Assembly (NCBI GenBank): GCA_002011395.1
Contig: MTNG01000076.1
Location: 3,493 to 9,248, forward strand
Direction: 5' to 3'
Origin: Candidatus Aciduliprofundum sp. JdFR-45
GTDB lineage: Archaea; Thermoplasmatota; Thermoplasmata; Thermoplasmatales; JdFR-45
Length of the DNA: 5,756 bases
Numbering within the stretch: the first letter of the stretch is position 1; each line of letters begins with the position of its first letter. A program made the position numbers and the translations under genes. Under the pieces are notes generated by a model. The model was not told the DNA's origin. It did no database searches and saw only the letters and a program-made list of their open reading frames with translations. Shown one piece after another: positions 1 to 5,624 of the stretch.

Positions 1-1248
1 GAGATAGTGGAGAAGTGGGACGTGGAGCACGCGGTGATAGGGCGCACCGTTGAGGGGCGCCGGCTCAGGATATACTGGAAGGGAAGGAAGATATTCGACA
101 TGGACCTCCGCTTCCTCTCTGAGGGGCCGAGGTACTGCAGGCCCTACATCGTGCGCAGGAGGGACGTGAGGCAGGAAATGCCATGCGAGCCGGAGGATTA
201 TGCCCGCGTACTCATGGATATCCTCGCATCTCCCAACGTGTGCAGCCGTGAGGCGGTCGTGAGGCAGTACGACCACGAGGTGAGGGGCTGCACGGTGATA
301 AAGCCCCTCCACGGCGTGATAGGGAAGGAAGGGCATGGGGATGCCCCCGTGATAAAGCCGCTGGAGAATTCGTGGAAAGGCCTCGCCGTGACCACCACCG
401 CAAATCCATACATCACGGAGATAGACCCCTACTGGGGGTCCGTTTACACAGTGGACGAGGCGTTCCGCAACCTCGCGGCGGTGGGTGCGAGGCCGCACGC
501 CATGGCGGACAACCTGAACATGGGAAATCCGGAGAGGCCGGAGGTGATGGGAGACCTCCACGAGGTCGCGAGGGGGCTGGGGGACGCTGCGAGGTTCATG
601 GGCGTGCCCTATGTGTCGGGGAATGTGAGCCTCTACAACGAGTCCCACGGCAGGGCCATTCCGCCCACGCCCGTCATAATGGCGGTGGGTGTGGTGGAGG
701 ATGTGAGAAAAGCCGTTACATCCGACCTGAAACGCGAAGGGAACGCAATCTACCTCGTTGGTAACACGCGGTTTGAGATGGGCGGTTCCGAGTACTACCG
801 CCTCATCGGCGCGGAGAGCACGCTCGCCCCCCATACTGAACTTCACGAGCTTAAAAACGGCGTGGAATTCATGCTGGCGGCGATATCCCGCGGCGTGGTG
901 AGGGCGGCCCACGATGTGTCCGGGGGCGGCATCGCGGCCTGCGTGGCCGAGATGTGCATGGGCGGAGACGTGGGAGTCGAACTGGACATCACATCCGCGT
1001 GCAACCTGCGCCCGGACATATTCCTGTTTTCCGAGAGCCCCAGCAGGTGGGTCGTTGAGGTTCCCGTGGGGGCGGAGGAGGGGTTCAGAACCCTCGCGGC
1101 GGAGCACGGTGTGACCGTTGTGAGGATGGGGTCGGTTGGCGGAGACGCCGTACGGATCACCCATGGAAAGCGCACTCTGCTTTCCGTCCCGGTGGATGAG
1201 GCGAGGGAGACGTGGAAGACAGCACTTGAGCGGATGTGGGGTGATTGA
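1..1248 (+). CDS. purL: PurL, phosphoribosylformylglycinamidine synthase synthetase subunit (3' part)
   Basis: PurL converts formylglycinamide ribonucleotide, ATP and ammonia into formylglycinamidine ribonucleotide, the fourth step of de novo purine synthesis, in the cytosol; ammonia comes from PurQ. The frame is open from base 1, so the gene starts upstream. The 415 residues seen are roughly the last 55-60% of a usual 700-760 residue small-type PurL. Numbering the fragment from base 1, family motifs are DPYWGS (142-147), EAFRNLAAVGARP (153-165), NMGNPERPE (173-181), VPYVSGNVSLYNE (202-214) and AHDVSGGGIA (303-312) in the second AIRS-type ATP-binding half, then FSESPSRWVVEV (343-354) near the C-terminus. 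The early segment KWDVEHAVIG is also typical of the middle of PurL, which argues against the GTG at base 7 being a real start. It ends in TGA just before purQ, so the two are surely co-transcribed. The assignment is secure. Confidence 0.96.
   Translation, partial: EIVEKWDVEHAVIGRTVEGRRLRIYWKGRKIFDMDLRFLSEGPRYCRPYIVRRRDVRQEMPCEPEDYARVLMDILASPNVCSREAVVRQYDHEVRGCTVIKPLHGVIGKEGHGDAPVIKPLENSWKGLAVTTTANPYITEIDPYWGSVYTVDEAFRNLAAVGARPHAMADNLNMGNPERPEVMGDLHEVARGLGDAARFMGVPYVSGNVSLYNESHGRAIPPTPVIMAVGVVEDVRKAVTSDLKREGNAIYLVGNTRFEMGGSEYYRLIGAESTLAPHTELHELKNGVEFMLAAISRGVVRAAHDVSGGGIAACVAEMCMGGDVGVELDITSACNLRPDIFLFSESPSRWVVEVPVGAEEGFRTLAAEHGVTVVRMGSVGGDAVRITHGKRTLLSVPVDEARETWKTALERMWGD
1238..1245 (+). promoter_or_regulatory. 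Ribosome binding site of purQ
   Basis: GGGGTGAT lies at the very end of purL and matches the archaeal anti-Shine-Dalgarno complement GGAGGTGAT except at one base. It is 4 nt before the GTG at 1250 and 7 nt before the GTG at 1253. It overlaps another in-frame GTG at 1241, which makes that upstream start unlikely. Confidence 0.6.
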
Positions 1249-1249
1249 A

Positions 1250-2044
1250 GTGGTGAGGGTCGCGGTTCTCAGGATGGAGGGAACGAACTGCGAGATGGAA
1301 TCGCTCCTCGCGTTCTCGCGCCTCGGCGCGGAAGCGGAGTACGTGCACATAAACGAGGTGGAGAGGGGCAGGAAACATCTGGAGGATTATCAGATACTCT
1401 TCTTTCCGGGGGGTTTCTCGGCGGGCGATTACGTCAGGGCAGGGGCGATATTCGCCGCCCGGATAAAGGCGAGTTTCATGCGCGACCTCGTGAAATTCGT
1501 TGATGAGGGGAAGCTCATCATAGGCGTGTGCAACGGGTTCCAGATACTCACGGAGCTTGGTCTCCTCCCGGCGGTGGACGGTGCGGTGAGCGACGAGCCC
1601 CAGGCGGCCCTGACGACGAATGACTCTACGAAGTTTGAGTGCCGCTGGGTCTACGTGCGGAACGAGGACCGGGGTAAATGCGTGTTCCTGAGAAGGTACG
1701 GCGAGGGTGAGATCATCCCGCTGCCCGTCGCGCACGCCGAGGGGAAGTTCGTGGTGAGGGACGAGAATACACTGAATAAAATGATTGAGGAGGGGCAGAT
1801 AGCGTTCAGGTACGTCGCGCCGGACGGCGGGAAGGCGACATATCCATGGAATCCAAATGGCTCGGTGCACGATATAGCCGGAATATGCAACCCACAGGGA
1901 AACGTACTCGGGCTCATGCCCCATCCGGAGCGCGCGTTCTTCAGGATACAGCATCCCGACTGGACCCGGGATACATGGGAGGGGGATGGAGCGGGGAAGA
2001 GGATATTCCAGGCGGCGATTGAGTATGCAGGCAGAAAGCTCTGA
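1250..2044 (+). CDS. purQ: PurQ, phosphoribosylformylglycinamidine synthase glutaminase subunit
   Basis: PurQ is a class I glutamine amidotransferase that hydrolyses glutamine and passes ammonia to PurL. With the start at GTG 1250 it has 264 residues, beginning VVRVAVLRMEGTNCE; this is somewhat longer than bacterial PurQ (about 225). The catalytic triad is visible: nucleophile Cys94 in GVCNGFQIL (92-100), and His225 and Glu227 in PHPERA (224-229). PGGFSAGDYVRAGA (53-66) and PVAHAEGKF (159-167) are further PurQ-specific blocks. The start is a choice between GTG 1250 and GTG 1253, both served by the same ribosome binding site; the frame is open further upstream inside purL but that extension looks unlike the family. 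It begins one base after the purL stop, so the two subunits are translationally linked. PurS, the third small subunit used with this type of PurL, is not in the window and may lie upstream or elsewhere. Confidence 0.96.
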   Translation: MVRVAVLRMEGTNCEMESLLAFSRLGAEAEYVHINEVERGRKHLEDYQILFFPGGFSAGDYVRAGAIFAARIKASFMRDLVKFVDEGKLIIGVCNGFQILTELGLLPAVDGAVSDEPQAALTTNDSTKFECRWVYVRNEDRGKCVFLRRYGEGEIIPLPVAHAEGKFVVRDENTLNKMIEEGQIAFRYVAPDGGKATYPWNPNGSVHDIAGICNPQGNVLGLMPHPERAFFRIQHPDWTRDTWEGDGAGKRIFQAAIEYAGRKL

Positions 2045-2762
2045 TGTAAAATTCGTAGAGGGGCGACCGCAGGGAAGCCCCCACTTCTCTGAAGAGAGCG
2101 GGAAGATGGAACTGCTCCTGCGTCTGCATACGCTGGATGAGAGGTTCCAGTCACATCCAGTGCTAATACAGTGGGATGGCGAAGAGATGGAGGTCATCGC
2201 GCCTATCCCTCTGGAGGTGAGGGGGGCGACCCCAGGGGAGATTGCGTGGAATTTGCTTCAGAGCGAAATGGACCTTCTCAACGCGCTGGAAGTGCGTGTG
2301 GACGGACTCCAGAACAGAGCCATCATGAGCTACTCGCAGGACCTCGTGAGAGAGGTGCTCGCTTACAGGGCCATGCTGCTTCAGCTGAACAGGGATTACA
2401 TGGCCATGAGGAACGCGCTGGAGGCCATGTACGACGCGGGCGTGGATAAGAAGAACGCGAGGAGATGCATACGCGATTTAAACGAGATGATGGAGAGCGT
2501 TGCATTCCTGCGTGAGGGGACGGCGACGGCCGTGCAGCTCATGCAGAACACGCTCGCGGCGAAGATGAACGAGGTTATGAAGGTTCTCACTATAATAGCC
2601 ACCCTCATGATGCCCCTCACGCTCATAACAGGCATATACGGGATGAACTTCCGCTATATGCCGGAGATATACTGGGAATATGGGTATGCATATTCACTTC
2701 TCCTCATGTTGTCCGTGGCCATCGTTATGCTGGTTTATTTCCGTAAAAAGGGACTGCTGTGA
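2025..2762 (+). CDS. Short CorA-family divalent metal ion transporter
   Basis: CorA-family proteins form pentameric channels for Mg2+ or related ions (Co2+, Ni2+, Zn2+) in the cytoplasmic membrane. The C-terminal half is diagnostic. A long helical stretch (about residues 71-185) ends in NEVMKVLTIIATL, followed by TM1 (about 187-205), the selectivity motif YGMNF (GMN at 206-208), a MPE motif (212-214), TM2 (about 221-238) and a basic tail RKKGLL. The protein is unusually short: 245 residues from ATG 2025, or 218 from ATG 2106, against about 310-350 for typical CorA. Most of the N-terminal alpha/beta cytosolic domain appears missing, and no lost piece fits upstream because purQ occupies that DNA. 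ATG 2025 has a GGCGGCGATT ribosome-site-like sequence 4 nt upstream and overlaps purQ by 20 nt; ATG 2106 (MELLLRLHTLDERF) is the alternative and has no clear site. The ion specificity cannot be read from the sequence. Confidence 0.82.
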   Translation: MQAESSDVKFVEGRPQGSPHFSEESGKMELLLRLHTLDERFQSHPVLIQWDGEEMEVIAPIPLEVRGATPGEIAWNLLQSEMDLLNALEVRVDGLQNRAIMSYSQDLVREVLAYRAMLLQLNRDYMAMRNALEAMYDAGVDKKNARRCIRDLNEMMESVAFLREGTATAVQLMQNTLAAKMNEVMKVLTIIATLMMPLTLITGIYGMNFRYMPEIYWEYGYAYSLLLMLSVAIVMLVYFRKKGLL

Positions 2763-2782
2763 GGTTTGCCGACCGGTCCGGG

Positions 2783-3262
2783 TTAAATTGTTCCCCCGTG
2801 CTGACGCTTCACCATCCGGATCCACACCTTCCACTGCCCGGCCCGGGTGTACCCGAGCGATTCATAAAAACGCATCGCCTTCTCGTTCCGCTCCCCTACC
2901 CACAGTTCTATCGTTGACCCGGGCGGAGCGAGGGATTCCGCTTTGCGCATGAGCATGTGGCCAATACCCCTCCCGTAGTAGTCGGGGTCAACGAATATCT
3001 CGTGTATAGCCACAACGACATCCCCCTCCCAGAGAGAGTGCCAGTCCCTATCCACAAAGACCGCGCCTACGATTCTCTCCCCGTCAACCGCCACGAAGAT
3101 GTCCTCATCGCAGTGCCTTTCAAGCCATCTTATGTACCTCTTTGCAGCCTTTCTTGTGCTCTCCCCATACTCCTCCATCCCGCGATAGGCCCGCATGTAC
3201 AGGTCCAGCACTGCGTTGAAATCCTCCTCCCGCCTATACCTCCTTATCCTAATTTCACTCAT
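2783..3262 (-). CDS. GNAT-family N-acetyltransferase
   Basis: This is a 159-residue single-domain GNAT enzyme, which transfers an acetyl (or other acyl) group from the CoA thioester to an amine. The acetyl-CoA-binding motif A is clear: HEIFVDPDYYGRGIGHMLM (87-105), with the pyrophosphate-binding loop at G97-R98-G99-I-G101. Motif B follows as WVGERNEKAMRFYESLGY (121-138), the asparagine-containing segment common in RimI-like members. DIFVAVDGERIVGAVFVD (54-71) fits strands beta2-beta3. The start at 3262 (MSEIRIRRYRREED) is chosen because the family fold begins there and a TATA-like element lies about 29 nt upstream; an in-frame extension to 3316 would run into the upstream gene. The substrate (protein N-terminus, lysine, small amine or antibiotic) cannot be told. 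The gene follows the flavin reductase with a 34-nt gap and converges on corA, with only 20 nt between the two stop codons. Confidence 0.85.
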   Translation of the reverse strand: MSEIRIRRYRREEDFNAVLDLYMRAYRGMEEYGESTRKAAKRYIRWLERHCDEDIFVAVDGERIVGAVFVDRDWHSLWEGDVVVAIHEIFVDPDYYGRGIGHMLMRKAESLAPPGSTIELWVGERNEKAMRFYESLGYTRAGQWKVWIRMVKRQHGGTI

Positions 3263-3287
3263 ACCATCCCCGTGATTGAAATGGAGG

Positions 3288-3295
3288 GATAAAAA
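3288..3295 (-). promoter_or_regulatory. TATA-like element of the GNAT gene
   Basis: On the minus strand the sequence TTTTTATC sits in an AT-rich patch that overlaps the stop codon end of the flavin reductase gene. Its centre is about 29 nt from the GNAT start codon, so transcription would begin within a few bases of the ATG. It could let the GNAT gene be transcribed on its own. Read-through from the upstream gene is also possible. Confidence 0.45.
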
Positions 3296-3296
3296 T

Positions 3297-3800
3297 TTAG
3301 TAGTATCTGGTATCAAAGGTAGCTGCCCTTCCCCACGTGTGCGCCAGGAAGCGAATGCGGTCTATCCTGGCGCCGCCGTCAAAGGCGAAATCCGCGTATG
3401 TGGAGTGGAGGACCTCCGCGGCGATGAACACGTGGTCTCCGTATTCCTTCTTCTCCACAACCCTGCACTCAAGGTTTGCAACGCACTCCTCTATGGAGGG
3501 AACGCCTACCTTCGCAGATGGCACAAACTTGAACAGGGTGCTCTTGTCCTCGTCTCTGCCGCTCACGGTGCCCGCCTTCCAGACCTTCATCTTCAGGTCC
3601 AGCGTGGGCACGGCCACCACGAACTCGCCGGTCTTCTCTATGAACTCGTACGTGAGGCGTTTCGGGGATATCACCACGCCCACCATGAACGGCTCGTGTG
3701 AGAGCGGCACAACCCAATCGGCCGCCATCACGTTGGTGCGCTCACCGTCCGATGACACTATCAGATACGTCCGCATGGGGTAAAGGAGTTCAACGCCCAT
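3297..3800 (-). CDS. Flavin reductase-like (flavoredoxin-type) FMN-binding protein
   Basis: The 167-residue product fits the flavin reductase-like split-barrel family, dimeric proteins that bind FMN and use it in NAD(P)H:flavin or ferric reduction or in electron transfer. Visible features are the N-terminal FMN-binding block RTNVMAADWVVPLSHEPF (21-38), the next strand MVGVVISPKRLTYEFI (39-54), then TGEFVVAVPT (57-66) and the GDHVFIAAEVL block (121-131), in which GDH is a family hallmark. The length is typical for the family (about 150-200). The start at 3800 (MGVELLYPMRTYLIV) is preferred over an extension to 3908 because a strong TATA box lies 26 nt upstream, implying a leaderless mRNA; the internal Met at residue 9 (3776) is a less likely alternative. 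No ribosome binding site is seen. It is the first gene of a minus-strand unit with the GNAT gene. The electron donor and acceptor cannot be inferred. Confidence 0.85.
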   Translation of the reverse strand: MGVELLYPMRTYLIVSSDGERTNVMAADWVVPLSHEPFMVGVVISPKRLTYEFIEKTGEFVVAVPTLDLKMKVWKAGTVSGRDEDKSTLFKFVPSAKVGVPSIEECVANLECRVVEKKEYGDHVFIAAEVLHSTYADFAFDGGARIDRIRFLAHTWGRAATFDTRYY

Positions 3801-3822
3801 GGTACGGATATGTGTCCCCTTT

Positions 3823-3830
3823 GATATAAA
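3823..3830 (-). promoter_or_regulatory. TATA box of the flavin reductase gene
   Basis: On the minus strand this reads TTTATATC, a near-consensus archaeal TATA box. Its centre is 26-27 nt from the start codon at 3800, which is the usual distance from TATA centre to transcription start in archaea. A leaderless transcript starting at or next to the ATG is therefore predicted, in keeping with the lack of a Shine-Dalgarno site. Confidence 0.65.
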
Positions 3831-3832
3831 TA
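3825..3832 (+). promoter_or_regulatory. TATA box of the meaB-sirtuin unit
   Basis: On the plus strand this reads TATAAATA, with its centre about 31 nt before the ATG at 3860. Transcription would begin near 3853-3857, giving a leader of only a few bases. The same bases carry the opposite-strand TATA box of the flavin reductase gene, so the two promoters share one element. Confidence 0.55.
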
Positions 3833-3859
3833 TGATGCCACATCCCCACAAATCGTTAA

Positions 3860-4882
3860 ATGCCGGAAACGCAATCACCCCTCGCAATGCCCCATGAACT
3901 GGTATCAAAAATGCTTAAGGGAGATAAGCGGGCGCTCGCCCGGCTTATAACGCTCGTTGAGAACAACCCCGAGGTCAGGAGGGAGGTTATCCGTCTTCTG
4001 CCACGGGGGGAGAAGAGGGCCGTCACCGTGTGCATAACGGGGCCTCCAGGCGTCGGGAAGAGCACGCTGATAGACCAGATCATATCTATACTGCGTGAGA
4101 GGGGGAAGACGGTCGGGCTGATACTCATAGACCCCACCAGCCCCTTCACCGGCGGCGCGCTCCTGGGCGACCGCATAAGGATGCAGAGACACAGCACGGA
4201 CCCTGGGGTCTTCATACGGAGCGTCTCCACCCGGGACGACCCGGAGGGCGCGTCCAGCGTGGTGAAGGACCTCGTGAGAATCATGGAGGCCTTCGGTTTT
4301 GACTACGTGGTCGTGGAGACGGCCGGGGCCGGCCAGACTGGCGTGAACGTGGCGAACTCGTGCAGGACCACGGTTCTGGTGCTCATGCCTTATCTCGGTG
4401 ATGATATACAGATGATGAAGGCGGGGTTCATGGAGATCGCGGATATATACGTCATCAACAAATCGGACCTGGGTGGTGCGGACGTGATGGAGTCGCTCAT
4501 ACGTGCGAATCTGGTGAAGGGGGAGGGTGGATGGACTCCTCCTGTCATCAAGGTATCCGCCTACAACAGGAAGAGCGTTGAGCCCGTGGTGGAGGCGATA
4601 GACGAGCACGATGCCCACGGGGACGAAAGGCGTCTCTACAAGACGTTCCGCCTCCTCCGCAACATGGTGGTTGAGGAGGTGGAGGAGCGCATAAAGGAGT
4701 GGGCTTCCAGATGTCCCGAGTTCACCGAGATGGTCCAGAGGGTAATGAGGGAAGAGGTGGACATGTACACGGCGCTGGACGTTCTTCTGGAGGAGGTCAT
4801 GAGGGAGCTGTGCGAGAACGGGCTCTACCCTGCCCATGGCCATGGCGAGGTGGCGGAGCGGGACGAGCACACCGCAGTGTGA
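3860..4882 (+). CDS. MeaB/ArgK-type GTPase, chaperone of a B12-dependent acyl-CoA mutase
   Basis: This is a 340-residue G3E-family GTPase of the MeaB/ArgK/MMAA group, cytosolic proteins that use GTP to gate cofactor loading and protect adenosylcobalamin-dependent mutases, classically methylmalonyl-CoA mutase. The old name ArgK (arginine transport kinase) is misleading. Motifs in order are the Walker A loop GPPGVGKST (61-69), DPTSPFTGGALLGDRIRM (91-108), the switch region VVETAGAGQTGVNVA (151-165), GDDIQMMKAGFMEIADIYV (180-198) and the guanine-binding NKSD (200-203). KVSAYNRKSVEPV follows, then a long helical C-terminal part (about 255-322) used for dimerisation. Two details are odd: the family-typical ETVGVGQ(S/T)E reads ETAGAGQTG here, and the last 18 residues form a tail with H-G-H and several acidic residues. 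ATG 3860 fits the TATA spacing; ATG 3887 (MPHELVSKML) is an alternative. No mutase gene is in the window. The gene ends in tandem TGA TGA, 16 nt before the sirtuin. Confidence 0.9.
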   Translation: MPETQSPLAMPHELVSKMLKGDKRALARLITLVENNPEVRREVIRLLPRGEKRAVTVCITGPPGVGKSTLIDQIISILRERGKTVGLILIDPTSPFTGGALLGDRIRMQRHSTDPGVFIRSVSTRDDPEGASSVVKDLVRIMEAFGFDYVVVETAGAGQTGVNVANSCRTTVLVLMPYLGDDIQMMKAGFMEIADIYVINKSDLGGADVMESLIRANLVKGEGGWTPPVIKVSAYNRKSVEPVVEAIDEHDAHGDERRLYKTFRLLRNMVVEEVEERIKEWASRCPEFTEMVQRVMREEVDMYTALDVLLEEVMRELCENGLYPAHGHGEVAERDEHTAV

Positions 4883-4887
4883 TGAAC

Positions 4888-4894
4888 GGGGAGG
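4888..4894 (+). promoter_or_regulatory. Ribosome binding site of the sirtuin gene
   Basis: GGGGAGG lies in the short gap after the GTPase stop, 4 nt before the ATG at 4899. It decides the start at 4899 against the longer in-frame extension from 4836, which would overlap the GTPase gene. Confidence 0.65.
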
Positions 4895-4898
4895 CCGT

Positions 4899-5624
4899 AT
4901 GAACATTTCCCCCCTTATCTCAGCAAGACGTGTGGTCGCGCTTACGGGCGCGGGCATATCCAAGGAGAGCGGCATCCCGACGTTCCGCGACAGCGACGGG
5001 CTCTGGAAGAAGTACAGGCCGGAGGAACTCGCCTCGCCCGAGGCGTTCAGGAAGAACCCGCAGATGGTCTGGGAGTGGTACGCTTGGAGGATACAACTCG
5101 TGAGGAATGCGCATCCCTCCCGGGGGCACATCGTGCTGGCGGAGATGGAGAGACATTACCCTGAATTCCACGTGATAACTCAGAACGTGGACGGGCTGCA
5201 TCAGAGGGCGGGAAGCCGCAACGTTGTGGAGCTGCACGGACGCATAGACAGGGCCCGGTGCACGGGCTGTGGCAGGGTTTACGAGCCGGCACCGATAGAG
5301 GATATACCTCCTGTGTGCAGCGAGTGCAACGCACTTCTCCGCCCGGATGTGGTGTGGTTCGGCGAGCCGCTTCCGCCGGATGCGTGGGAGATGGCTGTGG
5401 AACTCGCATCTCAGGCGGACGCGATGCTTGTGATCGGAACTTCCGCGCTGGTATACCCCGCCGCGCATCTCCCGGTGCTCGCGAAGTCTCGAGGGGCATT
5501 TCTGGTTGAGATCAATCCGTCCTATACCCCCATCTCATCTCTCGCGGACATCACGCTGAGGACGGGGGCGGGCGAAGGGCTTGACCTCATATGGAAGGAG
5601 GTGAAAGAGCATGTGGAAGGATGA
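4899..5624 (+). CDS. Class III Sir2-family NAD-dependent protein deacylase (CobB/SIRT5-like)
   Basis: Sirtuins remove acyl groups from lysine using NAD+, giving nicotinamide and O-acyl-ADP-ribose. The 241-residue product is a complete catalytic core of standard archaeal size. NAD-binding motifs are GAGIS (17-21), IPTFRD (26-31), TQNVDGLH (94-101) and GTSALVYPAA (180-189); the catalytic base is His113 in ELHG. Four cysteines (C121, C124, C140, C143) form the zinc site. In VWEWYAWR (57-64), Tyr61 and Arg64 match the Y-x-x-R pair that in SIRT5 and E. coli CobB binds the carboxylate of succinyl- or malonyl-lysine, placing it in class III; from memory it resembles Archaeoglobus Sir2-Af1 closely. 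Known targets of related enzymes include acyl-CoA synthetases and, in some archaea, the chromatin protein Alba. It lies 16 nt after the MeaB-type GTPase gene and overlaps the next gene by 14 nt, so the three form an operon. Confidence 0.94.
   Translation: MNISPLISARRVVALTGAGISKESGIPTFRDSDGLWKKYRPEELASPEAFRKNPQMVWEWYAWRIQLVRNAHPSRGHIVLAEMERHYPEFHVITQNVDGLHQRAGSRNVVELHGRIDRARCTGCGRVYEPAPIEDIPPVCSECNALLRPDVVWFGEPLPPDAWEMAVELASQADAMLVIGTSALVYPAAHLPVLAKSRGAFLVEINPSYTPISSLADITLRTGAGEGLDLIWKEVKEHVEG
5597..5604 (+). promoter_or_regulatory. Ribosome binding site of the M20 hydrolase gene
   Basis: GGAGGTGA, a perfect 8-base match to the archaeal anti-Shine-Dalgarno complement, lies inside the end of the sirtuin gene, 6 nt before the ATG at 5611. 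It strongly supports that start even though the two genes overlap. Confidence 0.8.

Noticed and set aside
7..9. GTG at base 7 as the start of purL
   Set aside because: The frame is open to base 1 and the residues there correspond to the middle of PurL, so the gene is cut by the window edge.
1157..2197. Long open frame of 346 codons on the minus strand
   Set aside because: It lies antisense across purQ, whose catalytic motifs are intact; its product has no recognisable family motif and is a shadow of GC-rich codon bias.
2771..2778. Palindrome GACCGGTC between the convergent corA and GNAT stops, as a possible terminator
   Set aside because: It is only 8 bases with no loop, and no T-run follows on either strand, so it does not support a hairpin or an archaeal poly-T terminator.
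3263..3316. N-terminal extension of the GNAT gene to 3316
   Set aside because: It would cross the TATA-like element and overlap the flavin reductase stop; the family fold starts at the Met encoded at 3262.
3801..3908. N-terminal extension of the flavin reductase to 3908
   Set aside because: It would run through the TATA box and into the divergent GTPase gene, and its residues do not resemble the family.
4836..4898. N-terminal extension of the sirtuin to 4836
   Set aside because: It overlaps the GTPase gene in another frame; the ribosome binding site at 4888-4894 and the usual sirtuin N-terminus favour 4899.
3905..5131. Long open frame of 408 codons on the minus strand
   Set aside because: It is antisense to the GTPase and sirtuin genes, both of which have clear motifs. 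Its translation is rich in His, Arg and Leu, as expected of antisense reading.
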